Origin: Gnetum montanum | Taxonomy: Eukaryota > Streptophyta > Gnetopsida > Gnetales > Gnetaceae | Assembly: GCA_015680685.1 (NCBI GenBank) | Contig: MNCI01017909.1 | Coordinates: 947,564 to 1,011,563 of the forward strand | Reading direction: 5' to 3' | Length of the DNA stretch: 64,000 nucleotides | In this document: positions 46,620-58,506 of the stretch, piece after piece | How the letters are laid out: each line of letters opens with the position of its first letter | Position numbering within the stretch: the stretch's first letter is position 1 | Program-made: the position numbers and the translations under genes | The notes under the pieces: generated by a model | What the model was told of the DNA's origin: nothing | What the model saw: only the letters and a program-made list of their open reading frames with translations | The model's database searches: none

Positions 46620-49600
46620 ACAATCAAGTTTAAAGGTCAAAAGATGGTTTTACCTTGCATGAGGGAAAAAGGTAGTTATAAAAGTAACCTTTACTTTTAT
46701 AACATATGTACATTATATGTACATCATATATTATGCATTTTGTTTTCACATTGCCTCGTGTTTCTTCAACTACCTCTTTGCTGCTTGTTTTCTATTGTTT
46801 TTACAAAATCATGTTTTTCTTGAAAGATATTTTTTGTTTATTTTCTTTGTTTTGAAGCTGATTTGAGCCCAACTTCTTCCATTTTCCTCCTTATAAATAG
46901 GTTTAGGCCTTAGATACATCATGTTACAGTTTCTAGAAGGGTTTCAAGTGCAACAGGTTAAGTGAAGCAAAAACAAATTAAGAATGTTAGGAAGAAAAGA
47001 AAGATGCTAAGAGATTTTGGAAGTAAGAGAGATTATTTTATGTTTATTTTTATGAAGTTGTTCTATATTGTTGTGGATTTTTTATTTCTCCTCTCTTCTT
47101 CCTAATCTTCTACTATTCTTGTATGATTTTGATTATTATGCTAGGATTCTACTAGATTTTGGTCATTTTAGGTTTTTTTGGTATTTTAATTGTGTTTGGA
47201 CCTTTTTCTGTCTTTTCATGAATTTTTGGAATTATTGAAACTTTTTCCAACTTTCTTCTTAGATATTTTATGAATATTTTGGATTAGCTTTTGATATGAA
47301 CATGGTTTTTCGATCTCACTTATGACATAAACATGAATTTATGAGAATTTTCTGGAATTTTGGCTATCATGGATTTTTGGCCATTTTGGATACTTTCTAG
47401 ATTTTTGAAATAAAGTAATAATATTTATGTAACTGATTTTGCTTAGTTAATAGTGGGAGTTGCGAATTTTTTAGATGCCCTAGTCTACATGCAGTAGTGG
47501 AGTGTTCTTTAGTGGGACCCACCCCATAAGAACAAGGGTTGTTGGATAGATTTCCTAACCTATATTTTGATTTCTAAGTTCATGTGAGACTATGGATTTA
47601 GCTAAGACCATGGCACTAGGTAGTTAATTCTAGTGAAGTTGTGGTGAGGTATAGTCCAGGCTTATTTTTCCGATGATACATGTGCCTTAGCTGTTGAGGA
47701 TGTTAGTATTGAGGCTATTGCCAAGACCTAACTGTGAGTGACTTATTTGGGGTCACAAGGATAATCTAATGATAGTAGTGAGGTTATTCCAAGAGCTATT
47801 AGTGAGTCCCTTTGACAATGAGGGTAACTAAGACCTAGCCTTTGGAGATGCCTAGTTAAAATATACATTTTTTTGGATTTTTGCTAGATAAATTTGTGAT
47901 ATTCTTGGATATTAAAATAATTTAAAGGATAATTTGATGATAGTAGTGAGGTTATTCCAAGAGCCATGGATGAGTCCCTTTAGCAAGAAGGGTAACCAAG
48001 ACCTAGCCTTCATAGATGCCTAGATAAAATATACATTCTTTTAAAATTTTGGACTTCTTTTGGTTTTTTGGATTTCCTTTGGATTTTTGGAATACTTTAT
48101 GACATTTTTGGACTTGATAGCATTTTGGAATATTTTATTGGAAATCTTGCCTAGTCCATATCGTGAGACTTTTGGCCTAAAACCTTTATGCTCCTTGAAA
48201 AAGGAAATACAATAACCTTTCTTATTTGAGGGGTTTTGACTCCTCTTGCATTTTGATGTAGAGAGCCCAAAGTAGGCAGGGAATCATTAAAAGATAAACA
48301 TGAGATGAAAAGTGAAATCATTCTCTATAACATGAACCTTCTGAACTTGAAAAATAACTTTTGGAAATTTTGTATTTTTGTAAAATAGAACCTTGTACAC
48401 TTTTTAGATATTTGAGCCATGTACTTATTTTTGTAAATAAATAATAAAGTATGGTAGATATGAATTTTCTGTCTATGCCATTAGGACTATGAGATTACCA
48501 AGAACATTTTTCATTTCGATGAGTGCTATACATATGGGAAAATTTTAATATTATTTATTATATATTAATATTTTATTATTTAATTTAGTAAAATTAAAAC
48601 ATGAGTAACTTTATTTCTAGATGTTTGATTGAGATGAAATAAGTGCTATTAGGATTATTATTTTATGATATAACTAATAAATTTTGTAGACAACTATCTT
48701 TTTTGTGGTTGCGCAAAAGTCTTATTTTCTCTAAATATATTTAATTTAATTATATATATGAGTATTATGAAATCAAGCTATGCTATATTGCTTTATTATA
48801 TTTATGATCCTAATTAATAATTTTTGTCTATTTTATGACTTTATTTTGAAATAGTAAATTAAGGTAAAATCTAGATCCTTGGGGTTATGTAGCATCTCTA
48901 TTAGTTATTTATAGGATATTTTATAGATAATTAATAGGGATGTTACATAAACACTAGTTGATTTACCTTGCCCAAACTCCCTATCCACTATTATTTTAAC
49001 AACAAAATACCATATTCTAGGCATCATCTATAGTAAAGAACCTTTTAGATTGTCTTAAAATCTTCCAAGAGTACTTGATTTTTTTTATTAAAATTTGCAT
49101 GAAAATTTCAAAGGTGATATCATAGATATGATATCATACCACCTACAATATCATACATATAAAAAAATGTGTGTGTGTGTGTGTGTTATTAGAAAATTTT
49201 TCAATTCTACCATTTCATGTAATTTTACTATTAAAGAATCTTCCAAGCCCCATATCTTCCTCATCACACATCCGATTTATCTTGTTTTTGAAACCTTTAA
49301 CTCCAAGAGTGAGCATCTTAGTTATGGGGAAGAACGTTTGCACAAAATATTGTGAATTGTATAAATTTTTTCTAATACTTGGAAGAATAATTAAGGGTAA
49401 GCATTATTAGTGATAATGTAATTTTAATTTGATCAAAGTCAATAAACTTAAAACTTCTTTTCAACCAATCATTATATCAATAAATCGAGGATAACAATAG
49501 GTTTTTCAAGTTAAAAATCATTTTTTATCCCTTAAAAAATTATTTAATTAAGGGTTTTTCTAAATTAGGGCTTTTCATAATTTGAAAAATTTTCAAAATA

Positions 49601-49734
49601 TGTAATCTAGTTTAAAAAACGAATCGATTATGTATGACATTTTTGATCAAAACCCAAAATCCAATGAAAGGTTACAAATCATTAGAAATTTTTCTAAAAG
49701 TTTTAAGTAATCTTGAGATTTCTTATGATTGCAA
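46620..49734. other. AT-rich DNA without a gene
   Basis: It holds a perfect 13-bp inverted repeat with a 3-base loop (46675-46703), a TATA-like CTTATAAATAGG near 46890, a diverged 112-bp direct duplication (47759-47870 and 47927-48037), and a (TG)10 run at 49168-49187. The last 300 bases match the leader of the antisense ORF2 at 6608-6990 and end in TGATTGCAA, a mutated acceptor. The middle could be an LTR of another family, but I cannot define its ends. Confidence 0.5.
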
Positions 49735-52503
49735 ATGTTGACAAAAAAAAAATACTCAAAGCACAAGGACCATCACAACATAGAGAAATGAGGCCTAGAC
49801 AAAGAGGATGAGGATGAGGTGGAGATCAAACTTCTTTTGGAGAGCAAGAAGACTAATCCTATTCCATTCAACAACCCAAACTAGCAATAAGGTAATTAGC
49901 ACAAGTAGAGGCTAATGCACCACTGTTCTAGAAAAAAGACAATGCCTCACTTTCTTCAATGACTATTTATAGGCCATTTAGGAGAAGTCCATCATGTTCA
50001 CTATCATAGTGAAGTTGAATTTTGATTAGCTTATGGATTTTGCACCTATAGAGGTACACAAAAAGCTACAACCATCACCTTTATGGCCCACCATTTTAAG
50101 CAATGGTGAATGAGATCTATGATAAGTTCATCAATTTTGGCACAATTAACAAGATGATGCAGTTGTGAAGATAGAAGGAGTAATCATGCCATAATTAATT
50201 GAAGCTATTGTAGTGCATTAAATCTACCAAATGTTAGAGCCAACATCACTCAAATCTCTATAAGATTTGACACACATGCTAGAAACCTATGGTTGTAGAG
50301 GACATATGGGACCATTAAAAAGAAGTATAATGAATTTTCCATTGTTGAGAAGATTTATTTTAAAATTGGAACACATCACATCTTCCCAACTAAAAGACTT
50401 AATAGCATTTCTACATATTCTACTAGAGGAAGTACCATCCTAATGAAAATATTTTAGGAAAATATAACACATATTATTTTTAGAAAAATAGAGGAGGTTT
50501 AAAGAAAAGAAGATAGGGAAACCTACTTTTTCATTCTATTGTCTCATTAGAAATTTGTGCAGGAAAATAGGTATTTTGGGATACATCAATAATATTCTAC
50601 ATAAAGGCCAAAATGCATCACATGTAGAGATTTCAAAGACAATGTCATCCAAGAGAGATCAAGTAGAAAAACTACTGGGCACAAAGGCTACAGTAAGGTC
50701 AACACCTATTGTAAACATTCCAACCATAGGAATAGAACAAGTAGGATCCAATGGGTTAACTCCAACTATAGAACAAGTAGGACTAAGTGTTTTGCCAATA
50801 TAAGAGCCAAATTACAGATCCTCCATGAGCCATCTTCAGCAAATTGTAAAAACAATAAGTTGGGGTAGTAGGAAAGTGTCTAGTATGTACAAAGTTAAAG
50901 ACAACCCAAGAAGACCTATAGTATCAATAGGACCTACTAGTGGTCAAGTATCTTTGCAGATAGAAGAAAATGAAGAATTGGCACAATAAACTTTTGGGAA
51001 TGTTGCATTCTTCTAAGTGATGTTGGAAATAGGAGAAGGAGCCACATGTAGTGGTTATGTAATAGAAAGATGTAGCAGGAGTAGTAGAGGTAATTATTGA
51101 TCATAACAAAGAATCAATTAATGTTCCCATTGTGCCACCAACAAATATCTCTAGAGCCAAAGATATTCAAGCATTGGCTAGAATATCAGGAAAAAATATT
51201 ATGTTCCCTACTAACCATGCCTTAGATAGACTACTACATACAGGAGAAGTTATAAAAAATATTTTTGATATTTCTAGTGATATCACTATAGTCCAGTCAA
51301 AGTTGATATATACAAAAGGAAAACTAATCATGGCTAAGTTAAGGGTGCCGCATGAAAATACTAAAGCGTAGAGGTTACAAGAGAAACTAATCATACTATG
51401 AGCTAAAAGATAAGATCCTACATGATATATGACACGAAATGAGTTACTACAATTCAAAAATAACTAAGTAGAACAATTGATGATTAAGCAAAAGTAGTTA
51501 GAAATAGAAAGGAAGAAAGTAGTGTAGAATGCTTTAGTTGTAGGGGCTCAATCATATGCCCATGAAAAATCTATTATTATACTAGAAGAAGAAAATAAGA
51601 GAATTATTGTGAAAAATCATAGATTGACAGATGTAGAGAAATAAAAGAACATGCTTGAGGAAAGCATCCATTAGCTAAGGCATCAATTTGCTAGAGTTAA
51701 CTTAGATATAAGATAACTAACATGAGAAAATAGAACCTTATTAATGGAAGAAGTATATGTAGTAAAGTACAAATTAGCTATGGAGATCAACACATGAAAG
51801 AACAAGGCTAAAAAGCATGAAAGACTCAACAAAAATTTTAGAGACCAAGTGGACATGTAAAAATAGATTAATGAAAAGGAAATATAGATGGCCAGAGCCA
51901 AGATCAGATCCATTACACATCAATTATCTAATTGGCAATCCATCTTGGATAGTCTTACTATGATCCACAATGCATCACTTAAAAATAAAGATAAAATACA
52001 TGGGGTTAGTGCATCTATGATATGCTAACTTGGCCATGTTGATAGCAGATAGACCAAGAATAAAGTTAGAGTAGAAATTGACTACCATGTACTTCATGTA
52101 TGAGAAAGAGTTTTCAAATACAAAAGATGCATAATAAAAGATCCACATTGCAAACTCTAAGCTTCAAGTAGTCAATTCAAGCTATCAAGATGAAAAGGAT
52201 GTTGTAGCACATTTGGTCAGAAAAATGATAGACTATCCATAATTAAAGAAATTGGCCAAAGCTTTTAAGGTGGAAACAACATAATTTGCAACATGGTATA
52301 TCAAAGCCAATTGAATGTTTCCACAACTCCCATGTCCTTCAAAAGTACTGACACTAGAGAACATCATTGAGGTGTTGTGGATTGTGCATGATCCTAAGAC
52401 AAAAGAAGAAAAGCTGAGACCGCTACTGAGCAAGTATTAATTTAAGAAGTTAGATGATAAGGGGAAGAAGTCGATGGAGGAGTCATCGACATTGGGAAAT
52501 TAA
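49735..52503 (+). pseudogene. ORF2 (env-like position), full-length decayed copy
   Basis: It runs from ATG 49735-49737 to TAA 52501-52503, 2769 bp or exactly 923 codons, close to the 2774 bp of the copy at 60459-63232. The basic N-terminus MLTKKYSKHKDHHN corresponds to MPPKKLKAKGSSQ. The central domain at 50190-50640 has FKIGTHH, FPTK, a GSTILMK-like stretch and FILLSH, CRKIGILGYINN. From about 51250 to 52230 it is K/E/L-rich and coiled-coil-like. The C-terminus has MFPQLPCPSKVLT (52316-52354), then KGKKSMEES and the stop. There are many stops. The polypurine tract and LTR follow 245 bp later, so it is the last ORF of its element. Confidence 0.75.
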
Positions 52504-52748
52504 GAAGGCTACATGAAGTTTCCATCTTGTTTTGTTATTATTATTATCATAAAGTTTTGTCATGTATCAATTATGTGTTGAATGATAAGTTTGTAACACC
52601 ACTTGAATAAAGATGTAGCATTCATAGATAGTAATTAGTCATTTATATATGTCATAATATCGAGTCCATGTAACCCCACAAGTTTTTAATAAACTCTATT
52701 CATCTTTTTTTAAACTCAAGGATGAGTTTTCAATTGGTCATTGGGATA
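52504..52748 (+). other. 3' untranslated spacer and polypurine tract
   Basis: It ends with CTCAAGGATGAG and TCATTGGGATA (52738-52748), a weakened polypurine tract just before the LTR. Confidence 0.7.
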
Positions 52749-53603
52749 TGATAGAAGGAATACAATATCATATCTATGATATCATAGCTCAAAATATGAT
52801 GTGGTAGATATGATGTAGTGGTTCATGATCACTCTTATAAATAAAAGCCCACCATTGTGAAAAATGATATGTTTTTGCCAACCCTTAGTGAAATTCTTGC
52901 AATTTTTTTCTTAAAGTTAGAGTTAGTTGTGAATGCCCACAGTGTGGTGAATTACAACTATATAGTGTTTTCATTCAAGGGGATTGTTCCTAGATACAAT
53001 TCATAAAATACAATAAAGATACAAACTGTTCTTCATCATTGTAGCATTACACATAGAATAGATTTACATTTTAATGTTATTTACTTTTACTTTCTCATTT
53101 GCATTTCCTAAGGAATTTACTATTACCATGATTGTTAATATGGGTGAAATAAGTATGACTAGTTTCAAACATAAAGTGCAATTGTTTGGTAACTCAGTAG
53201 TGACTTTACTTGATTTGCTCATTGGTAAAGTTACTTGGTAATTTCTATAACAATCACATCAAGCTATGACATATACAGAAAGTTAAAATTTGATACCAAT
53301 CACCAATAAGATAGAATAGCTTTATATTTTATATTTTTTTTAGTTGATAAAATTTATAATCATTTTCACTATGTTTACTATTAGCACATTTAGAGTTGAA
53401 ACAACATAAATTGATCATATTCCTTACTAAGAGTTAAACCATACATTTTGTACTTTATTAACTTCAATTAAGAAGACAATGATCATGAACTTATCATCAA
53501 CTTACTATTACACTTATGTTGTTCATTCATAGATTACAATATGGTCATGCATGAACACTTGTGACTTGTATAATTGAGTGTTGAACTTTTTCACTGCTCA
53601 TCA
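52749..53603 (+). repeat. 3' LTR, old subfamily (probably element H)
   Basis: TGATAGAAGG to GCTCATCA, 855 bp. It shares the layout of the other LTRs (GATATCAT words, TATAAATAAA at about 52834, CAATAAAGATAC at about 53010) but is strongly diverged and AT-rich. Confidence 0.82.
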
Positions 53604-54059
53604 ATTTGCTTAGTTATGTAGACCTTGCAACAGTTCCACCTTGCATAAGAAGATCATACCTATGTGGAATGGTGTTGGCCCTTTGAGAATATGACTAAGA
53701 AGATTTTATCACTTTTGTGTGTTAGTGTTGTACTTGTCCCATATAGGATTGCAACACAATTTACATGTGTATTTGATTTCCATGTTGTACATGTTCTATA
53801 GGGAATTATAACAAAATTTTGTATTTTATTTCTTTTTTGTGTGTGAATATTATACTTGTCCCACAAGAGATTGCAAAAAGTTTTAATTATTATTTTATTG
53901 TTTACACTTATAAAATACATAAAAATATTACAAATATTATCTCTCTACTATGGCAACATAGGTTTTTTCACTTGTATTATATGTACCATAACATTTTATT
54001 TATTAAATATAATGGTATACACAAGTAAATTTTGCAATTCATGTTCTTGTCACCTTTGG
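53604..54059. other. Intervening AT-rich sequence
   Basis: No gene is seen. A word like TACTTGTCCCA...GATTGCAA occurs twice (53730-53755 and 53850-53877). Confidence 0.4.
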
Positions 54060-55507
54060 TGTTTAGGATTGGTTCACTATGCACATCAATGATAAACCTA
54101 TTACTGTCTCAACAAAGAGGGCTCCAATCATTCACCATCCTCTTCACTAGGTTGTTTGTGACATCTTCTTAAATGTTAAATTTTGATTTGAAAATATCCA
54201 ACTCTGCATTAGTAATGTGCAAATTCTACCTGGCTTTGTTATGAAGTTAATGCTTGCATCCATAGAGAAAAAACATGATGATGACTTAATTTTTCAATTC
54301 ATTCCTAGGATACCTATTGTGAGCACAACTAGATTGACATACCATAAATTCGCTAACTTCATGTATTGAGTCATTTCCTCAATCTATAGCTCCTTCATTT
54401 TGATTTCTACTTGATTAATGATATTTATTACATTGAGGATTGATTCTCAGTTAGGATTGATATTTTGTTGAAAAGCAATTTCTAATTTTACATTACACAT
54501 CTTAATTTTCTTCTTTTTTATTTTTTTCTATAGTCCAACTTAATCTCTAAAATGTTCTTTAAACATTTCCTACTTCCTTTTCTCATTTTTTCATGTCCTA
54601 ATCTCAATTCTTGACTTTTGTCATATGGCATGAACTTGTTTCATGGAGATATTTCTATTTTTTCTAACCAACTTGCTCATATTCAAGTTTACCCTTGCAA
54701 TTGTTCTTAGAGATGTGTAATTTTTTCTTCCATTACATCATTTTATTTGGTCATCTTATTTAATCTTTGGTTTTTCATAGCAAGGCATGTAGTCTCTTCT
54801 TTCAATGTTGTGATGGTCTTTTATAGGACATGATATTTGGCATTAGCCATTGACACATCCCACATAACCTTCTTCATATCCAATACAAATTGCTCCTACT
54901 TAGCCTTTAGTTTAATAATTTTACCATCATAGAATTGACTAAGAAATTTGGAAGCTACAAACTACAAGGGATCTTCCAATTGAGCATGGGATTACATAAC
55001 TTCATTTTGTAGCATTTGTTTCTACAAATCAGCCTACTATAGTTGGGGTTTAGATAATGTTAGCTTTTCTTTAATAGTAATTAGTTTAGACTACACTACA
55101 ATACCATCTTTTGGAATGTGAAAAACATTCTTCATTATTTATTTAATTCTTAGTAGTTTTTCTAATGCTTCTTTATGTTGTTTTATGGTTATGCCACCCT
55201 TTGTTCTAGTGTTCATTCCTATAAACACTTAGATATCTTACATAACAATGAAGTTAGGGATTTTGAAGGTTTTCTACACATGTCTAGAAACATCTTTTAT
55301 AATAGCCTCTTAACCTATGGTTAAGAAGGTAGGATAAAGAGAAAAGGCTTATAGTTGCTCCTACATCTCTTGAGTAGCAAACTTCAAAATGATCCAAAGT
55401 TTGACTTTAGAAGAATAGCTTTAGAAACTTTAAAGTTTCTTCAAAGTTAGATCTAATGATAACCAAGCAAGTATTTGTAAGGGTTGTAAATGATATTTTA
55501 TGAGTAG
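54060..55507 (-). pseudogene. ORF2, C-terminal half, antisense
   Basis: Read leftward, it aligns with the coiled-coil half of the other ORF2 copies. The left part encodes a KEDVTNNLVKRMVND-like stretch matching EKDVVAHLVRKMIDY of 49735-52503, and the centre is a run of K/E/Q/L-rich heptad-like sequence. It is cut at 55507 by the family A element. Its N-terminal half, if present, lies beyond the window. It is the most diverged copy, with very many stops; no function can be assigned. Confidence 0.65.
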
Positions 55508-56374
55508 TGATGAATCATGATTCATCAGGTTGTGATATCGGGTACGCGATATCTCATCCAGCAACGATATCGGATATGAGATATCATGGTTCTTGTGTGA
55601 GCCTATAAATACACATGAAGGCACACAGGAAAGGAGTATTTTTGTCAATTTTTAGAGAGTTAGTTTAGTGTAGGATCTTTTTGTCATTTTTCTCTCAACC
55701 CTCTCTCTAAGTGTATGCCCGTAGTGTGATGATTGTAATTGTATGGAATCCTTTATTTGAGTGTGACGTACTTGGACATGCACATGACTGGAAATAAAGA
55801 TAAAGATTACTTCATCATTGAAACATTAACTTAGTTTAATTATTTAATTGTTATTGTTATTTATTTCTTTCGTAGTTAACATCTCTTTACCCTAAACTCC
55901 TTAAACGTGGAATGCGTATGACTTAATCACGAGCATTTAAGTGTGACTACTTGGTATCCTAGTAGCGTACCTAGGCCATGCACTTGGCAATCCCAGTGGT
56001 AGTCATGCATGAGGTCCAAGATCTATATAGATGATTAAGGAATAGATGCTTATCGCACTTAGGCTAGCTTATATTCTCTCCCCCTATCTCCTCTTAGCAT
56101 AACTTTCTCTCTCCCTTTTCCCTCCTAGCTTAATTAAAGATTATTTTCCATTACTTCTAGGAGTAGCATTAGTTTAGAAACATATCATACACCTCCATCT
56201 AGACTAAACCATATGTGACAAAGAAAATACTAGTCTAGGTGGGAAGACAGCGAATTGTGATCAATGAATAACTATCTAGATACCACAACTAGCTTGTCTG
56301 TGGAGTTCGACCAGATCGTGCATGAAATGCTCGTATTCATATGGTTGAGTGTAGGGGTACCTTGCCACTCATCA
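55508..56374 (+). repeat. 5' LTR, family A
   Basis: 867 bp. The first 20 bases, TGATGAATCATGATTCATCA, are a perfect palindrome; the end is ACTCATCA. Two GATATCG...CGATATC pairs lie at 55534-55585 and TATAAATA at 55604-55611. Confidence 0.92.
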
Positions 56375-56375
56375 T

Positions 56376-56393
56376 TGGCATCGTTGCCGGGGA
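56376..56393 (+). promoter_or_regulatory. Primer-binding site, tRNA-Asp type
   Basis: TGGCATCGTTGCCGGGGA has two transitions from the tRNA-Asp complement and is the best preserved primer site in the window. Confidence 0.92.
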
Positions 56394-56509
56394 TGGTGCT
56401 AGTTATTTAGATTAGTTACATCATATAAGATCACTATAACAAGGTATTAACGATATATCTTTTAGACAAGAAATTAATTTCAATTAAGTCACACACAAAT
56501 TCACACACA

Positions 56510-58506
56510 ATGTCTCTCTCAAAAGACTACGATAATGAAACAACTAGTAAGGCAATTCATTGGAGAACCAATGAACTATATGACGATGAAGATGAAGTTT
56601 GGAGTACTCGATCTGATGTAGGGGTTTCCTATAAACATAAACAAAGACAACATCATACCAACTCACGAATGCATAACATACCGAGTGACGATGAACCCCT
56701 ACTAGCCACTATGAGCCTAATGCAAATACAAGAGGCTGTTCAAATATCCCGCAAGCATCGTAAGGAAAGCCGTATACCCAGGCTTGACTTAAAAAACTTT
56801 CCTAAGTTTTCAAGAGGCTACAATTTAGATCTGCAACAATATTTACAAGCCTTCTACGATGCCTGTGCATGGAACAACATCAATAATGGATGGTAAAAGC
56901 TTAAGTTCTTTCCACTGGCACTTGTTGGCCAAGCAAAAGTATGGTATAGGTCATTAAAATCAAAATCAATCCGACATTGGCCAACAATGGTAGAACTCTT
57001 CAACGAAAGATATCAAACTTATGCAAGAGTGTCAACCTTGAGGAGACAAATCCAAGAGTGGAAACAAGCACAACATGAACCCTTGGACATGGCCTTAGAA
57101 AGATATTATGCATTGTTAAACAACTGCCCAGGCCATGAGTTCTTCGAGGAGAGGCTAATGTACCACATTATTGATGGGCTCCATAATGAAATAAGGGATA
57201 CCCTAGGGATGTATGCCCGAGGTCAACTATATGAGCTACGAACCCATCAATTCCAAGAGCTTATCAAATAGGTAGTAAAAGAAGAAGGAGAAATGACTAA
57301 ATGGGAGAATGCTGGAAAATCTCAATGGGACAAAAATCTCAACTTAACAAAGGTCCATAAGCAAGAAAAGGAGAAATCAACTCACTTCAAGGAGGTGGAA
57401 CCATCTTTGCTAGTACTACAATCATTGGATGAAATTGAGACAAAGATCAATAAGATGATGGAATGGATGCATAAAAAATGCAGAGAATATGCCAACATTA
57501 TTGGAGGTAGAGTCATGATGAACCAATAAGTAGGACAAAATACCCTTAGATAATTGGAAGGAAGGGTAGAAGAGAATAAGTTCTCAACTGCCAATCATAC
57601 ATATCAATGCAACATTTGCCTGTACGATCACCCCAATGGCCAATGTCCAATCTTGTCACATTTACAAGAGCATTGGGGAAGATTGTACATCCAGAGTTCA
57701 TATAGAGATACTATGTTCGATCACAGTGGAAAAATTCTCAATCGTGGGGGAGGCCACCCTCAAATTGGGTGTACCCTTCATACCATCCGAACCTAAGTTC
57801 TTATCAAGTCCAACATCCTATTTCTCCAACTGGGTCAACATCCTCTATGTCACCACATTATTATCATTCTCCCCAATACTATCAACCCATATCCTCTCCA
57901 ACACAACCACCACCTTGGATACCTTACACTTCTTCTCAATTTGAAAATTCTCGTCCTTCACCTCCTTCTACATCACCACCAAGTGTTCCAGAGGGTTTTG
58001 TGCCACCACACCAACCCACGAATGTTACTTGTGATGCTACTATCAACAAAAGTGGGAATCTTCCACAACATCATAGGCGTCCCTTCTTTAGACGTGACCG
58101 TAAGAAGGGACAACACACTTCTGAGCCCATTGCACCTTCCAACCCATCACAAGTCCAACACTGTGGTGTAGCTTCCTCTTCGAACCCAATGCCTCATGTT
58201 ACTTTCTGTGGGCCATCAAAAAATACTCCAAAAATCATATGGCCCAATGAATATAGCCACCGAGGGAGACAAATCGATCCTTGCAGACCATCTTATGGTC
58301 AAGGGTATCATAATGTGTCAGCCACTCATCAATTAACTACATCTTATAAATTTCCCCACTATGCTTACTATAACCAAGTGTGTGAACCCCAATGGGGTAA
58401 GTATGATCGAGTCCGAAAATTTCCAACATGCAAGAATCACAATTCTTCATTTATTAATCCTAGCCAAGCTCAACTGCTTAGTTATGGGGGATACCCCCCA
58501 TTCTAA
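56510..58506 (+). pseudogene. gag: gag (family A), nearly intact
   Basis: The ATG at 56510 (MSLSKDYDNETTS) opens a capsid precursor. The retrotransposon gag domain is at about 56790-57200 (FPKFSRGYNLD, WYRSLKSKS, MVELFNERYQTY, EWKQAQHEPLDMALERYYALLNNCPGH is its central run, split here by motif). The knuckle CNICLYDHPNGQC is intact at 57611-57649. A Pro/Ser/Tyr-rich tail (57769-58506) ends YGGYPPF. Only a few lesions are seen: a TAA at 56894-56896 (from CAA), stops near 57269 and 57527, and a frameshift between the knuckle and the tail. It lacks the H/R/S-rich stretch found in P, N and D. The last dozen codons resemble the end of integrase in pol-bearing elements. Confidence 0.86.

Noticed and set aside
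56376-56393. tRNA-Asp-like sequence as a tRNA gene
   Set aside because: Only the 18-base complement to the tRNA 3' end is present, in primer-binding position; there is no cloverleaf.
57611-57649. Zinc knuckle with CX2CX3HX4C spacing instead of the retroviral CX2CX4HX4C
   Set aside because: All gag copies here share it, and as far as I recall the shorter spacing is normal for Athila-like Gag, so it is a lineage trait rather than a novelty.
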